Positions 8,426-16,194 of a stretch of DNA of 64,000 nucleotides are shown here, one piece after another. The notes below the pieces were generated by a model. That model searched no databases. It worked only from the letters and a program-made list of their open reading frames with translations, and was not told the origin of the DNA. Made by a program: the position numbers and the translations under genes. Each line of letters starts with the position of its first letter. Position 1 is the stretch's first letter. Source of the DNA: Longibacter salinarum (GTDB lineage Bacteria > Bacteroidota > Rhodothermia > Rhodothermales > Salinibacteraceae); NCBI RefSeq assembly GCF_002554795.1, contig NZ_PDEQ01000001.1:310001-374000 (forward strand), read 5' to 3'.

Positions 8426-9778
8426 ATGTTTTCTACCCTTCGAGAAGAGTTCTTCGACATCCGTCCGAGCGAGATTCCGAAGGCGGTCGGGCTGTCGGTG
8501 TACTTCTTTCTCGTGATTGCCGTGTTCTGGGTTCTGAAGCCGATGAAGCGTGGGCTGATCATCGGCTATTTTGGCGAGGATCCCATCCAGTTGCTCGGGT
8601 ACGCATTCGACGGAGCCCAGGCGGAGCAGTTGGGCAAAGTGCTGAATATGTTCGTCGCGTTCGGCGTCGTTGTCGCGTTCACCTGGCTCGTGCGTCGCGT
8701 GGCACGGCACTGGGTCATCATCGGCTTTTGCGCTGTGTTCGGTGCGCTCTTTGCCTTTTTCGCATCATTCATCGGAGACATCGACCTCCTTGGCGCGCCG
8801 GGGGTTTGGTCCTTTTACGTTCTGGGTGACATCTGGACGACGGTGATGGTTGCGACGTTCTGGGCGTTCGCCAACGATCTGAACTCGGGAGGAGAGGCTG
8901 AGCGATTGTACGGGGTTGTTGGGCTCGGAGGCGTGATCGGTGGCTTCGTGGGAGCAACCGTGGTCAGTCGGTACGTGCAGGACGTTGGACGCGAGCCCTT
9001 CCTGTGGTCGCTCCTTGTGCCGCTCGCATTGATCGCTGGATTGGTCTGGTATATTCACCATCGGGAGAAGGAACAGGTGGGGTACGACCCTTGCTGCCCC
9101 GATGACGACATCGACGAGGCCAAAACGCCAAACGCAGCTCTAGAGGGGGCAAAACTTGTTCTCAGTTCGCGCTACCTGATCGGCATCGCCGCTCTGCTCG
9201 GCGTGTACGAGATTGTGTCGAATATCGTCGACTTCCAGCTCGGGGTTTACGTCGAGGACAACATAGACAGTAATCTCGCGCGTGACGAGTTCTTTGGCTT
9301 CGTGGGCCAAGTGACCAGTGCCGTTTCAATCGGTGTACAGCTCTTCCTCACGTCATTCGTAATGAAGCGGTTCGGCTTACGGGTCGCCCTTCTGTTTCTC
9401 CCCATTGCCCTGTTTGCCGGCTCGTTCGGCTTTCTGTTCGCGCCATCACTGCTGCTGGTTGGCTTCCTCTCGGCGAGTGACAACGGGCTCAATTATTCGA
9501 TTAATCAGTCTGCAAGAGAAGCGCTTTACACGCCGACGAGCAAAGATGTGAAGTATAAGGCGAAGGCGTTTATCGATATGTTTCTCCAGCGTGCGGCCAA
9601 AGTTTTTGCGGTCGCTCTTAATCTCGGACTCGATATTCTGGTCGCCGGAGGGATTCGCTGGCTGTCCGTCCCGGTGCTCCTTCTCATTGGCGCCTGGACC
9701 TACGTGATTCGCTATCTGGGTCATGAGTTCGAGAACAAAAAAGACGAGACCGACTCGGCGGCTCCGATAGAAGCCTGA
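8426..9778 (+). CDS. Npt1/Npt2-type nucleotide (ATP/ADP) carrier-like protein
   Basis: A 450-residue membrane protein with about 12 hydrophobic segments. KAVGLSVYFFLVIAVFWVLK near the N terminus, LKPMKRG, the GDIWTTVMVATFWAFANDL segment and the SIRxA-like NQSAREALYTPTSKDVKYKAKAFID segment are typical of the TLC ATP/ADP exchanger superfamily. In obligate intracellular bacteria these import host ATP. Homologues in free-living Bacteroidota and Rhodothermota exist, but their substrate is uncharacterised, so energy parasitism should not be inferred. It stands alone between small genes. Family confidence is high; substrate unknown. Confidence 0.85.
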   Translation: MFSTLREEFFDIRPSEIPKAVGLSVYFFLVIAVFWVLKPMKRGLIIGYFGEDPIQLLGYAFDGAQAEQLGKVLNMFVAFGVVVAFTWLVRRVARHWVIIGFCAVFGALFAFFASFIGDIDLLGAPGVWSFYVLGDIWTTVMVATFWAFANDLNSGGEAERLYGVVGLGGVIGGFVGATVVSRYVQDVGREPFLWSLLVPLALIAGLVWYIHHREKEQVGYDPCCPDDDIDEAKTPNAALEGAKLVLSSRYLIGIAALLGVYEIVSNIVDFQLGVYVEDNIDSNLARDEFFGFVGQVTSAVSIGVQLFLTSFVMKRFGLRVALLFLPIALFAGSFGFLFAPSLLLVGFLSASDNGLNYSINQSAREALYTPTSKDVKYKAKAFIDMFLQRAAKVFAVALNLGLDILVAGGIRWLSVPVLLLIGAWTYVIRYLGHEFENKKDETDSAAPIEA

Positions 9779-9888
9779 CCGGTCGGTCCAGCACAACGCT
9801 ATATATGTGTTGACGCGGGGAACTGCTACAGCAAACTGGGGAAGAAGATGGCGCGGGGCGTAAACGGCTGAACGTGTGCAGAAGACGC

Positions 9889-10068
9889 TTAATTCGTGTT
9901 TGTGATTCGGCCGTACTCCATCCATACTTCGATGGCGCGCGTCGAGGAGCCAAAGGGCTGACCTGCGTGTTTGTATTCGCGCTGCGCTCGTTTCCAGACA
10001 GCTAACATCTTCTGGCGGAGCGATTCCGCATTGGGTGCGTGCGGGCGATCTGCGTCAAATATGGGCAT
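9889..10068 (-). CDS. Small hypothetical protein, 59 aa
   Basis: A short minus-strand frame from ATG 10068 to TAA 9889-9891. It starts MPIFDADRPHAPNAESLRQK, continues with a helix-like Lys/Arg/Gln/Trp segment (MLAVWKRAQREYK) and ends in a Trp/Tyr-containing segment (IEVWMEYGRITNTN). The amphipathic pattern and amino-acid composition are those of a real protein rather than a random frame. No known domain is recognised. It is one of three small genes in the 1.1 kb after the nucleotide carrier. Function unknown. Confidence 0.5.
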   Translation of the reverse strand: MPIFDADRPHAPNAESLRQKMLAVWKRAQREYKHAGQPFGSSTRAIEVWMEYGRITNTN

Positions 10069-10141
10069 GGGCGCGGGGCATTCGATCGAGCGGTACGGCG
10101 GGGGCTAAGCGCGGGTCAACGGCGAGCGGATGCTTCGGTCG

Positions 10142-10408
10142 TTAAGTCGCTTGCAGTTCAGTTGCTACAGTTTCTGAACTTTTGTTGGGCTCCCAGGAAT
10201 CACGCGTCACGAAGTCGTCGAGCAGGACACACGTCCCGCGTGGAGAAACAACCAGGTACGTGTCTGATCCCCACGGGAGGGCTGCAGCGACGGCTTCAGC
10301 ATGCTCTTGGGCTTCCGTGCGAAGTTGGTCGATGCCGTCGGGCGTGGGCGAGGCATCCAGGTTTTTGACATTATGCATCTGCAGTCGTGACGCCGAATTG
10401 GCAGTCAT
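10142..10408 (-). CDS. Small hypothetical protein, 88 aa
   Basis: Residues 25-88 show a plausible alpha/beta arrangement: a long helix (LRTEAQEHAEAVAAALP) followed by beta-like segments (DTYLVVSPRG, TCVLLDDFVTRD). The tail is polar. Translation may start at the second Met (residue 11). It is 73 bp upstream of the 59-aa gene on the same strand, so the two may form a transcription unit. No family is recognised. Confidence 0.5.
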   Translation of the reverse strand: MTANSASRLQMHNVKNLDASPTPDGIDQLRTEAQEHAEAVAAALPWGSDTYLVVSPRGTCVLLDDFVTRDSWEPNKSSETVATELQAT

Positions 10409-10686
10409 AATAAAAACAGCTTCTTGACATCGAAGAGGATAGGACCCATGTTGCGATATCCTTCACCTGTACAAGCCGCGCGTGATTCACCAAAAGTAAC
10501 GAGCACGTAGCGTTGAACTGGTTTTTTCCGTGCGTGACAGGCATGTTACTGTACTTAGGTCCGATATACCTGTGGACGTGAACCGGGTCCAACCTTGGTG
10601 CGGCCAGCGCAGCCGCGAATATTGCTAATTGTGCGCTATTGTCGAGATCTGTTTTTCCCCCTTCTTTCCGCTCTGAAAAGATCATC

Positions 10687-10959
10687 ATGGCCGCCTCAAA
10701 CGAGCCAACGCGCGAAATGCTCAGTAGTATTGCTGCCCAGTTGATGATTTTATACGACCAGGCCATGAGCGATCAACGGCCTGATGTTGCTGAAGCATAT
10801 GCACGCGCACTGAATGTCGTTAGAAATGAGACGCCGGGCGTGCGAATCAAATTTGACGGTCCACCGCCGACGCTCCGACAGATTCCCCGCGTCGGCTTTC
10901 CGGATGAACTCGTCTCGCGCCTTGCTCCACCGCACCGACCTGAAAAGTCGTCGTCGTGA
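10687..10959 (+). CDS. Small hypothetical protein, 90 aa
   Basis: Begins MAASNEPTREMLSSIAAQL, predicted helical through about residue 50, then a Pro-rich segment (KFDGPPPTLRQIP) and a short tail. No signal peptide or membrane segment. The ATG at 10687 is chosen over 10639 because the intervening residues are basic and unlike the body. A bidirectional terminator follows. Family not recognised. Confidence 0.55.
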   Translation: MAASNEPTREMLSSIAAQLMILYDQAMSDQRPDVAEAYARALNVVRNETPGVRIKFDGPPPTLRQIPRVGFPDELVSRLAPPHRPEKSSS

Positions 10960-11021
10960 GGCCTAGACCCGCCTCATCCTTTGGCAAGCATCCTTTGGCA
11001 CGTATTTACCTGGTTCATACG

Positions 11022-11056
11022 AAAGCGCCTCCCCGAACGATCGGAGAGGCGCTTTT
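11022..11056. terminator. Bidirectional intrinsic terminator
   Basis: AAAGCGCCTC pairs with GAGGCGCTTTT around a short loop that itself contains CCGA/TCGG. It has A-rich and T-rich flanks on either side and sits between the convergent 90-aa gene and the DegP-type gene, serving both. Confidence 0.85.
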
Positions 11057-11097
11057 CTGATGATCCCTCCTCGGTTAGGGGAGGACGGATGTGCTTC

Positions 11098-12609
11098 CTA
11101 GTTCTCCGGTTTCCGAAGGCTCGTCACGAACGCCATGCCCTCGGGGGTGCGTGCGACGACGCGGAATGCCGTCCCCGCTTCGATCCCAGCATACACCGAT
11201 TGAAAGGTCTCGACATCCGGCGTCGGCTCACCGTTGACGCGAACGATGATGTGCCGCGGACGCAAGCCGGACTCCCGGATCATGCGACTCCGTGTATCCA
11301 CGTCCGTGATCACAATTCCTTCCGCGTTCTCGAGGCCGAGTTGACGGGCGATTTCCGGCGAAACGTTCTGGAAGGAGAGACCGAGCTCTTCCATCATCGA
11401 ATCACTCGACGGGGTTTCGTCCCCCGAAGCAGATTCACCGTCTGAGCTCTCCTGGTCCATCGTGCCGAGTTCGACCGTAATCTCCTCACGACTTCCGTTT
11501 CGATCCACGGTGACCGTAATCTCTTCACCCGGCTCCTTCTGCATGACCGAGTTGCCAAGCTGGAGGTATTCCTGCAGCTCTTGGCCTTCGATCGCAACGA
11601 CAATATCGCCTTGCTGCAGGCCGGCTTCGGCGGCCGGGGAGCCGTCTTCAACCGACGCGATAATGGCGGCGCCACGCGGCAGATCCTCGTTCTGAACGAG
11701 CGTCTCCGGCGCGGGCTGGTACCGAACGCCGAGGTAGGCCCGGCGCACGCTTCCATCCTCGATCAGCTGCTGAGTGACGCGCTCAACTGTGTTCGACGGA
11801 ATGGCGAATCCGATGCCCTGATACCCTCCGGACCGGCTCACAATCGCCGTGTTGATACCGACGAGGCGGCCCTGCATATCAACCAGCGGCCCGCCTGAGT
11901 TACCCGGGTTAATCGCCGCATCCGTCTGGATAAAGTTTGAAACGGAGCTCGCACCCATAGCACGGAGGCGACCAACGGCACTCACGATTCCTGCTGTCAC
12001 GGAGTTTGACAATTGATCCGAGAGCGGAGACCCGAAGGCGAGCACCCACTGTCCGGTCTTGACGGCCTCGGAGTCGCCGAAGCTAATGGACGGAAGGTCC
12101 TCCCCGTCGACCTTGATCACGGCAAGATCGCTTCGGGGATCCGTGCCGATAATTTCGGCATCCATGGATTCACCGTCAAACATAATGACCGAAAGCTCTG
12201 TGGCATCCTCGACGACGTGATTATTTGTGATGATGTAGCCGTCCGAGCGAGCAATCACACCGGAGCCGAGCGCCTGCGACTCAAATTGCTGAGGGCCAGG
12301 CTGTCTGAAAAAATCCTCGAATGGGGTGCCTTCGAACGGAGATCGCCGTTGGCGCTCCTGCGTGCGGCGCGCTTGAATCTGCACGACCGCCGGGTTTACC
12401 GATTCCGATACTTTGACAAAGGTTTCCTGGAAGGCCATCGCCTGCGCGCTCACGTCCGACTCGTCGAGCGCCGTCGTGCCGTCCGCCCATGTCGTGGGCA
12501 AGCCCGAGTTGTCAGATCCGAAAAGGTTTGCGCCGGCTGAGACGAACAGGACGCCAGCCACAAATGCCGCAACGATCGCGGCAGCCGTAATAATCTTTTT
12601 AGCATCCAT
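11098..12609 (-). CDS. degP: DegP/HtrA (Do) family periplasmic serine protease
   Basis: A 503-residue envelope protease. An uncleaved or cleaved hydrophobic N terminus (about 6-27) precedes a trypsin-like domain with the triad H131 (TNNHVVED), D161 (RSDLAVIK) and S238 (GNSGGPL). Two PDZ domains follow (about 290-385 and 410-500); the first has YLGVRYQP. An acidic Ser/Asp/Glu linker (about 385-410) separates them. Such proteins degrade or refold misfolded periplasmic and outer-membrane proteins. All catalytic residues are present, so activity is expected. Expression is often stress-controlled, but no specific operator is visible upstream. Confidence 0.96.
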   Translation of the reverse strand: MDAKKIITAAAIVAAFVAGVLFVSAGANLFGSDNSGLPTTWADGTTALDESDVSAQAMAFQETFVKVSESVNPAVVQIQARRTQERQRRSPFEGTPFEDFFRQPGPQQFESQALGSGVIARSDGYIITNNHVVEDATELSVIMFDGESMDAEIIGTDPRSDLAVIKVDGEDLPSISFGDSEAVKTGQWVLAFGSPLSDQLSNSVTAGIVSAVGRLRAMGASSVSNFIQTDAAINPGNSGGPLVDMQGRLVGINTAIVSRSGGYQGIGFAIPSNTVERVTQQLIEDGSVRRAYLGVRYQPAPETLVQNEDLPRGAAIIASVEDGSPAAEAGLQQGDIVVAIEGQELQEYLQLGNSVMQKEPGEEITVTVDRNGSREEITVELGTMDQESSDGESASGDETPSSDSMMEELGLSFQNVSPEIARQLGLENAEGIVITDVDTRSRMIRESGLRPRHIIVRVNGEPTPDVETFQSVYAGIEAGTAFRVVARTPEGMAFVTSLRKPEN

Positions 12610-13019
12610 TGAATGGAATGATCGTCGTTGGAGAAAGGACGCGTGTACGAGAAAAACCGCAGCACCTCCTGATAAAATCGAAAAACATTCGGGGCGCGGT
12701 CATAGCGTGCGGTGCCGAGTAGATACGGAAGAGTGTTACCATATACTCGCTCGACGATTTGTATAACGCACGCCCCCCTGCGTTTCGCATAGGGGTTTAA
12801 GATTTCATCCCACGTGCAACATGGTCGCGTACGTGATGAAAACGTGACGGCGAATCTCCCATCGTTCAGATGAGGGATCCCTTGAACAGGACGGTGGAGC
12901 GTTAGGACAGACCACCACTCGACTGTGATGATTCCGGCCCGTAAGGAGAATAGAAAAGCACCCACCTCCGAGATGGGAGGCGGGTGCCGGGTACAACTGA
13001 TTTGATGCGGCCACGCGGA
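12610..13019. other. Interval between fumC and degP
   Basis: 410 bp on the transcribed side of fumC and upstream of degP. It contains the fumC terminator (annotated separately) and must hold the degP promoter. No further gene or RNA was recognised. Confidence 0.45.
12953..12988 (-). terminator. Intrinsic terminator of fumC
   Basis: Read on the minus strand, GCACCCGCCTCCC pairs with GGAGGTGGGTGC around a short loop and is followed by TTTTCTATT. It lies 32 bp after the fumC stop codon. Confidence 0.8.
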
Positions 13020-14423
13020 TCATTCGCCGGGAATGCCCGGCTCGGTCATGCTCCGCACGTCGAGGTACTCGTCCAACTCGTCCTCGCTGAGTAGCCCCAT
13101 ATCGAGCACGACCTCGCGAACGCTCTTCCGTTCTTTGGCGGCCGTTTTGGCCACTTCGCTCGCCTTGTCGTATCCGATCGCCGTATTCAGCGCCGTCGCG
13201 ATGGACGGATTCAGTTCGAGTAGCTCCTTGCAGCGTTCCCGATTTGCTTCGATGCCCTCCACGCACTTGGTACGGAAGGCTTCGATACTGCCGGAGAGAA
13301 TCGAGATGCTTTCGAGCATGGCGTGGGCCATGACCGGCATCATCACGTTCAGTTCGAAGTTGCCATGCGTGTTCGAGACCGTCAGCGTCGTGTGGTTGCC
13401 CATAACGCGGGCCGCGACCATCATAACCTGCTCGCTCTGGACCGGGTTGACCTTACCCGGCATGATCGACGATCCCGGCTGAATGGTCGGGAGCGTGATT
13501 TCCGACAGGCCGCTTGTCGGGCCGGAGCTAAGGTGGCGCAGGTCGTTCGCGATCTTGAGCAGGGCGGTGGCCAGCGTGTTGAGGCTGGCGTGTGCGTTGA
13601 CGAATGCATCCTTGGCCGCCTGTGCAGCGAAGTGGTTCGGCGCCTCGTGAAAGTCCAGGCCCGTGCTCTCGGAGATCGCCGCAATCGCCTTCTTGGGAAA
13701 ATCAGGCGGACAGTTCAGGCCCGTCCCGGTCGCGGTGCCTCCAAGTGCGAGTTCGGCCAGCTCCTCGGACGCGCGCTCGATCCGTTCGATGGCCTGCTCG
13801 ATTTGCGCAGCATACCCAGCGAACTCCTGTCCGAGCCGTACGGGCGTCGCATCCATCAGGTGGGTGCGGCCGCTCTTCAGGACGTCATCGAACGCCTTGG
13901 CTTTCTCCTCCAGCGCGCCGTGCAGGTCTTTCAGTGCCGGCAGCAGTTCGTTTTCAATAGCCACCCGCGCGGCGACGTGCATGGACGTCGGGATCGTGTC
14001 GTTCGACGACTGCGACATGTTCACGTGGTCGTTCGGGTGCACGGCCTTGCTGCCGCGATCCGCACCGATAAGCTCAGACGCCCGGTTCCCGATCACCTCG
14101 TTGGCGTTCATGTTCGTGGACGTACCGCTTCCCGTCTGGAAGATGTCGAGCACAAACTGGTCGTCGTGTTTGCCATCGATCACTTCCTGAGCCGCTTCGA
14201 CGATCACCTTCGCTTTGTCGGTGTCGAGCCCCCCGAGCGACTCGTTGGCTTTCGCGGCTGCCTGCTTCACCCGTCCGATCGCCTCAATGAAGCGTCGGGA
14301 GAATCGGAGATCACTGACGGGAAAGTTCTCCTTCGCGCGCTGCGTCTGTGCACCGTACAGCGCTGAAGCCGGGACCCGGACCTCGCCGAGGGAGTCGTTT
14401 TCGATGCGAAAGTCTTCAGCCAT
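13020..14423 (-). CDS. fumC: Class II fumarate hydratase
   Basis: A 467-residue cytosolic enzyme of the fumarase/aspartase superfamily, interconverting fumarate and malate in the TCA cycle. The superfamily signature GSSIMPGKVNP is at about 316-326. The substrate-binding segments SSNDTIPTSMH (about 138-148) and GRTHLMDATP (about 182-191) are those of class II fumarase rather than of aspartase or argininosuccinate lyase. Length equals that of E. coli FumC, the oxygen-stable and iron-independent type. The C-terminal domain (TNLVVAPTV-like region) is complete. No operon partner is evident. Confidence 0.97.
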   Translation of the reverse strand: MAEDFRIENDSLGEVRVPASALYGAQTQRAKENFPVSDLRFSRRFIEAIGRVKQAAAKANESLGGLDTDKAKVIVEAAQEVIDGKHDDQFVLDIFQTGSGTSTNMNANEVIGNRASELIGADRGSKAVHPNDHVNMSQSSNDTIPTSMHVAARVAIENELLPALKDLHGALEEKAKAFDDVLKSGRTHLMDATPVRLGQEFAGYAAQIEQAIERIERASEELAELALGGTATGTGLNCPPDFPKKAIAAISESTGLDFHEAPNHFAAQAAKDAFVNAHASLNTLATALLKIANDLRHLSSGPTSGLSEITLPTIQPGSSIMPGKVNPVQSEQVMMVAARVMGNHTTLTVSNTHGNFELNVMMPVMAHAMLESISILSGSIEAFRTKCVEGIEANRERCKELLELNPSIATALNTAIGYDKASEVAKTAAKERKSVREVVLDMGLLSEDELDEYLDVRSMTEPGIPGE

Positions 14424-14836
14424 GAGTAATTACGGTCCTGGTGAATAGTCGAGCGGTCGTGGTGCCTGCAGTATTCGGACGGCGCCCCAAAACGCGAGCA
14501 TACATTTGCAGGGCCATCCGACCGGTAACCTCGCCAACGGACCGGGCAAGGTCAACGGAATCGAGTGCATCTCAGTCGGTCGCGAGAAGAATCGTCCGCT
14601 TCTTCAGATTTCTTTCGGTTGGTCCGTTCGCGAAGCCGTCGCCGAACGGCATTCATGCGCCAGATTCCCTGTGCGACATGCGGCGTTGCCTCACATCGCT
14701 CGTTCGCAATTACACTACGCGTCCGACCCAAAGTCGATGTAATGTGGGTCGATTCCTGGATGCATGACGCCCACATATCGCCCAATGCGATTCGCGAAAC
14801 CGGTTCTCATATCCATAAATAGCCCTTTCGATTCCA
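14424..14836. other. Divergent intergenic interval, no gene seen
   Basis: 413 bp between fumC (minus) and the RMF-like gene (plus). No plausible coding frame with protein-like composition is present. Promoters of both genes are expected here; none was firmly recognised. Confidence 0.4.
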
Positions 14837-15028
14837 ATGAGCCCACTGGATGTAGGTGACGAGTACGAAGAACAGTCGCCCGCCTATGAGGAAGGCTGGG
14901 CCGCGTATCACAACGAGCTCGATCGCTCCGAAAATCCGCATGATGCAGAATCGGATCCCGCTGAATTCGAGGAGTGGGATCAGGGCTGGTTCGATGCGCT
15001 CAATGAGGCAGAAGAAATCGAGCAGTAG
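14837..15028 (+). CDS. RMF/CrpP-like small acidic protein
   Basis: A 63-residue protein with the residue pattern of the ribosome modulation factor / CrpP fold: AYEEGWAA (A-x3-G-aromatic-x-A), ENP in the turn, and EWDQGWFDAL (W-x2-G-W-x2-A) in the second helix. E. coli RMF has AHQRGYQAG, CP and QWLGGWREAM in the same order and spacing. RMF dimerises and inactivates 70S ribosomes in stationary phase, but it is basic, whereas this protein is strongly acidic (about 19 Asp/Glu against a few Lys/Arg). A nucleic-acid-binding role is therefore doubtful or would need high intracellular salt. Located 113 bp before the GT4 gene on the same strand. Confidence 0.65.
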   Translation: MSPLDVGDEYEEQSPAYEEGWAAYHNELDRSENPHDAESDPAEFEEWDQGWFDALNEAEEIEQ

Positions 15029-15141
15029 CAGAGATGATTTCGCAGCTGCTTGTGCGTCTGTAGCGTGATTTCGCGCGGAACGGACGGTCCGGCCAGGAGA
15101 GAGGCGGTTTTGAATCACACATTACCTGCTACGTATCGATC

Positions 15142-16185
15142 ATGCACATCGCCCAGGTATCTCCTCTGTACGAGAGCGTTCCTCCAAAGCAATACGGTGG
15201 AACAGAGAGAGTCATCGCTTACCTTACCGAAGAACTGATCCGACAGGGACACAGGGTCACTCTCTTTGCGAGCGGAGATTCCGAGACGGAGGCGGACCTC
15301 GTGTCGATGTGCCCGCACTCGCTTCGGCTTGACGATAAGGCCGTGGATCACCTGGCTCCCCATGTGCTCATGCTGGAGGAGGTTTACCGTCGCGCTGACG
15401 CGTTCGATATCATTCATTTCCATGTCGATTACCTGCATTACCCCGTCTCACGGCGCGAGACGACACCGCACCTGACCACGCTGCACGGCCGGTTGGATTT
15501 GCCCGAACTAGGGCCACTTTACCGGGAGTTCTCCGACATGCCTGTGGTATCGATCTCCGACGCGCAGAGAAGCCCGATTTCGACCGCAAACTGGCAGGCG
15601 ACGGTGTATCATGGTCTCCCGCCAGACCTTTTCACGTACCGAGAGCAGTCGGAAGGCTACCTTGCATTCCTCGGTCGGATCTCACCGGAGAAGCGAGTCG
15701 ATACGGCGATAGAGATTGCGTCACGCGCACATGCGCCGCTGAAAATCGCCGCGAAGGTAGATCCAGCCGACGAAGCTTATTTCGCGAACGAGATCGAGCC
15801 TCTACTGGACAATGCGAATGTCGACTTCGTCGGCGAGATCGATGACATCGAGAAAGGCGATTTGCTCGGACATGCAGCGGCCCTTCTCTTCCCGATCGAT
15901 TGGCCGGAGCCCTTCGGACTGGTCATGATTGAGGCGCTCGCCTGTGGCACGCCCGTGATTGCGTATCGACGGGGCTCCGTGCCCGAGGTGCTAGCCGATG
16001 AACGGGTTGGCTTCGTCGTGTCCGACCTGGACGAGGCGGTCGAAGCCGTGCAGCGCATCGACGAGATTGATCGCCATGTATGTCGGCAGTACTTCGAAGA
16101 GCGATTCCAGGTCGATCGCATGGCTCGCGATTATCTGCGTGTTTACGAGCAACTGATCCCGTCACCGGCACAGACTCTTTCCTGA
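15142..16185 (+). CDS. GT4 family glycosyltransferase
   Basis: A 347-residue GT-B-fold enzyme. The N-terminal domain has PPKQYGGTERV (nucleotide-sugar GT4 loop) and HFHVDYLHYP. The C-terminal domain has LGRISPEKRVDTAIEIA and the EPFGLVMIEALACGTPVIA box with the retaining-GT4 E-x7-E motif. It is a cytoplasmic retaining glycosyltransferase; donor and acceptor are unknown. The gene is only 9 bp before the debranching-type glucosidase gene, so the two are almost certainly co-transcribed. This pair occurs in other bacteria and may act on a glucan or glycoside (inference). Confidence 0.9.
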   Translation: MHIAQVSPLYESVPPKQYGGTERVIAYLTEELIRQGHRVTLFASGDSETEADLVSMCPHSLRLDDKAVDHLAPHVLMLEEVYRRADAFDIIHFHVDYLHYPVSRRETTPHLTTLHGRLDLPELGPLYREFSDMPVVSISDAQRSPISTANWQATVYHGLPPDLFTYREQSEGYLAFLGRISPEKRVDTAIEIASRAHAPLKIAAKVDPADEAYFANEIEPLLDNANVDFVGEIDDIEKGDLLGHAAALLFPIDWPEPFGLVMIEALACGTPVIAYRRGSVPEVLADERVGFVVSDLDEAVEAVQRIDEIDRHVCRQYFEERFQVDRMARDYLRVYEQLIPSPAQTLS

Positions 16186-16194
16186 TGTCCTCCC

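Noticed and set aside
8426-9778. Evidence that the organism is an intracellular parasite
   Set aside because: The nucleotide-carrier family also occurs in free-living bacteria, and biosynthetic genes (panCD, dapF, nirK, carotenoid genes) argue for a free-living life.
13323-14366. A long open frame opposite fumC (347 codons, plus strand)
   Set aside because: It mirrors the fumC coding sequence, is extremely Arg-rich and has no protein-family pattern; a typical shadow of a G+C-rich gene.
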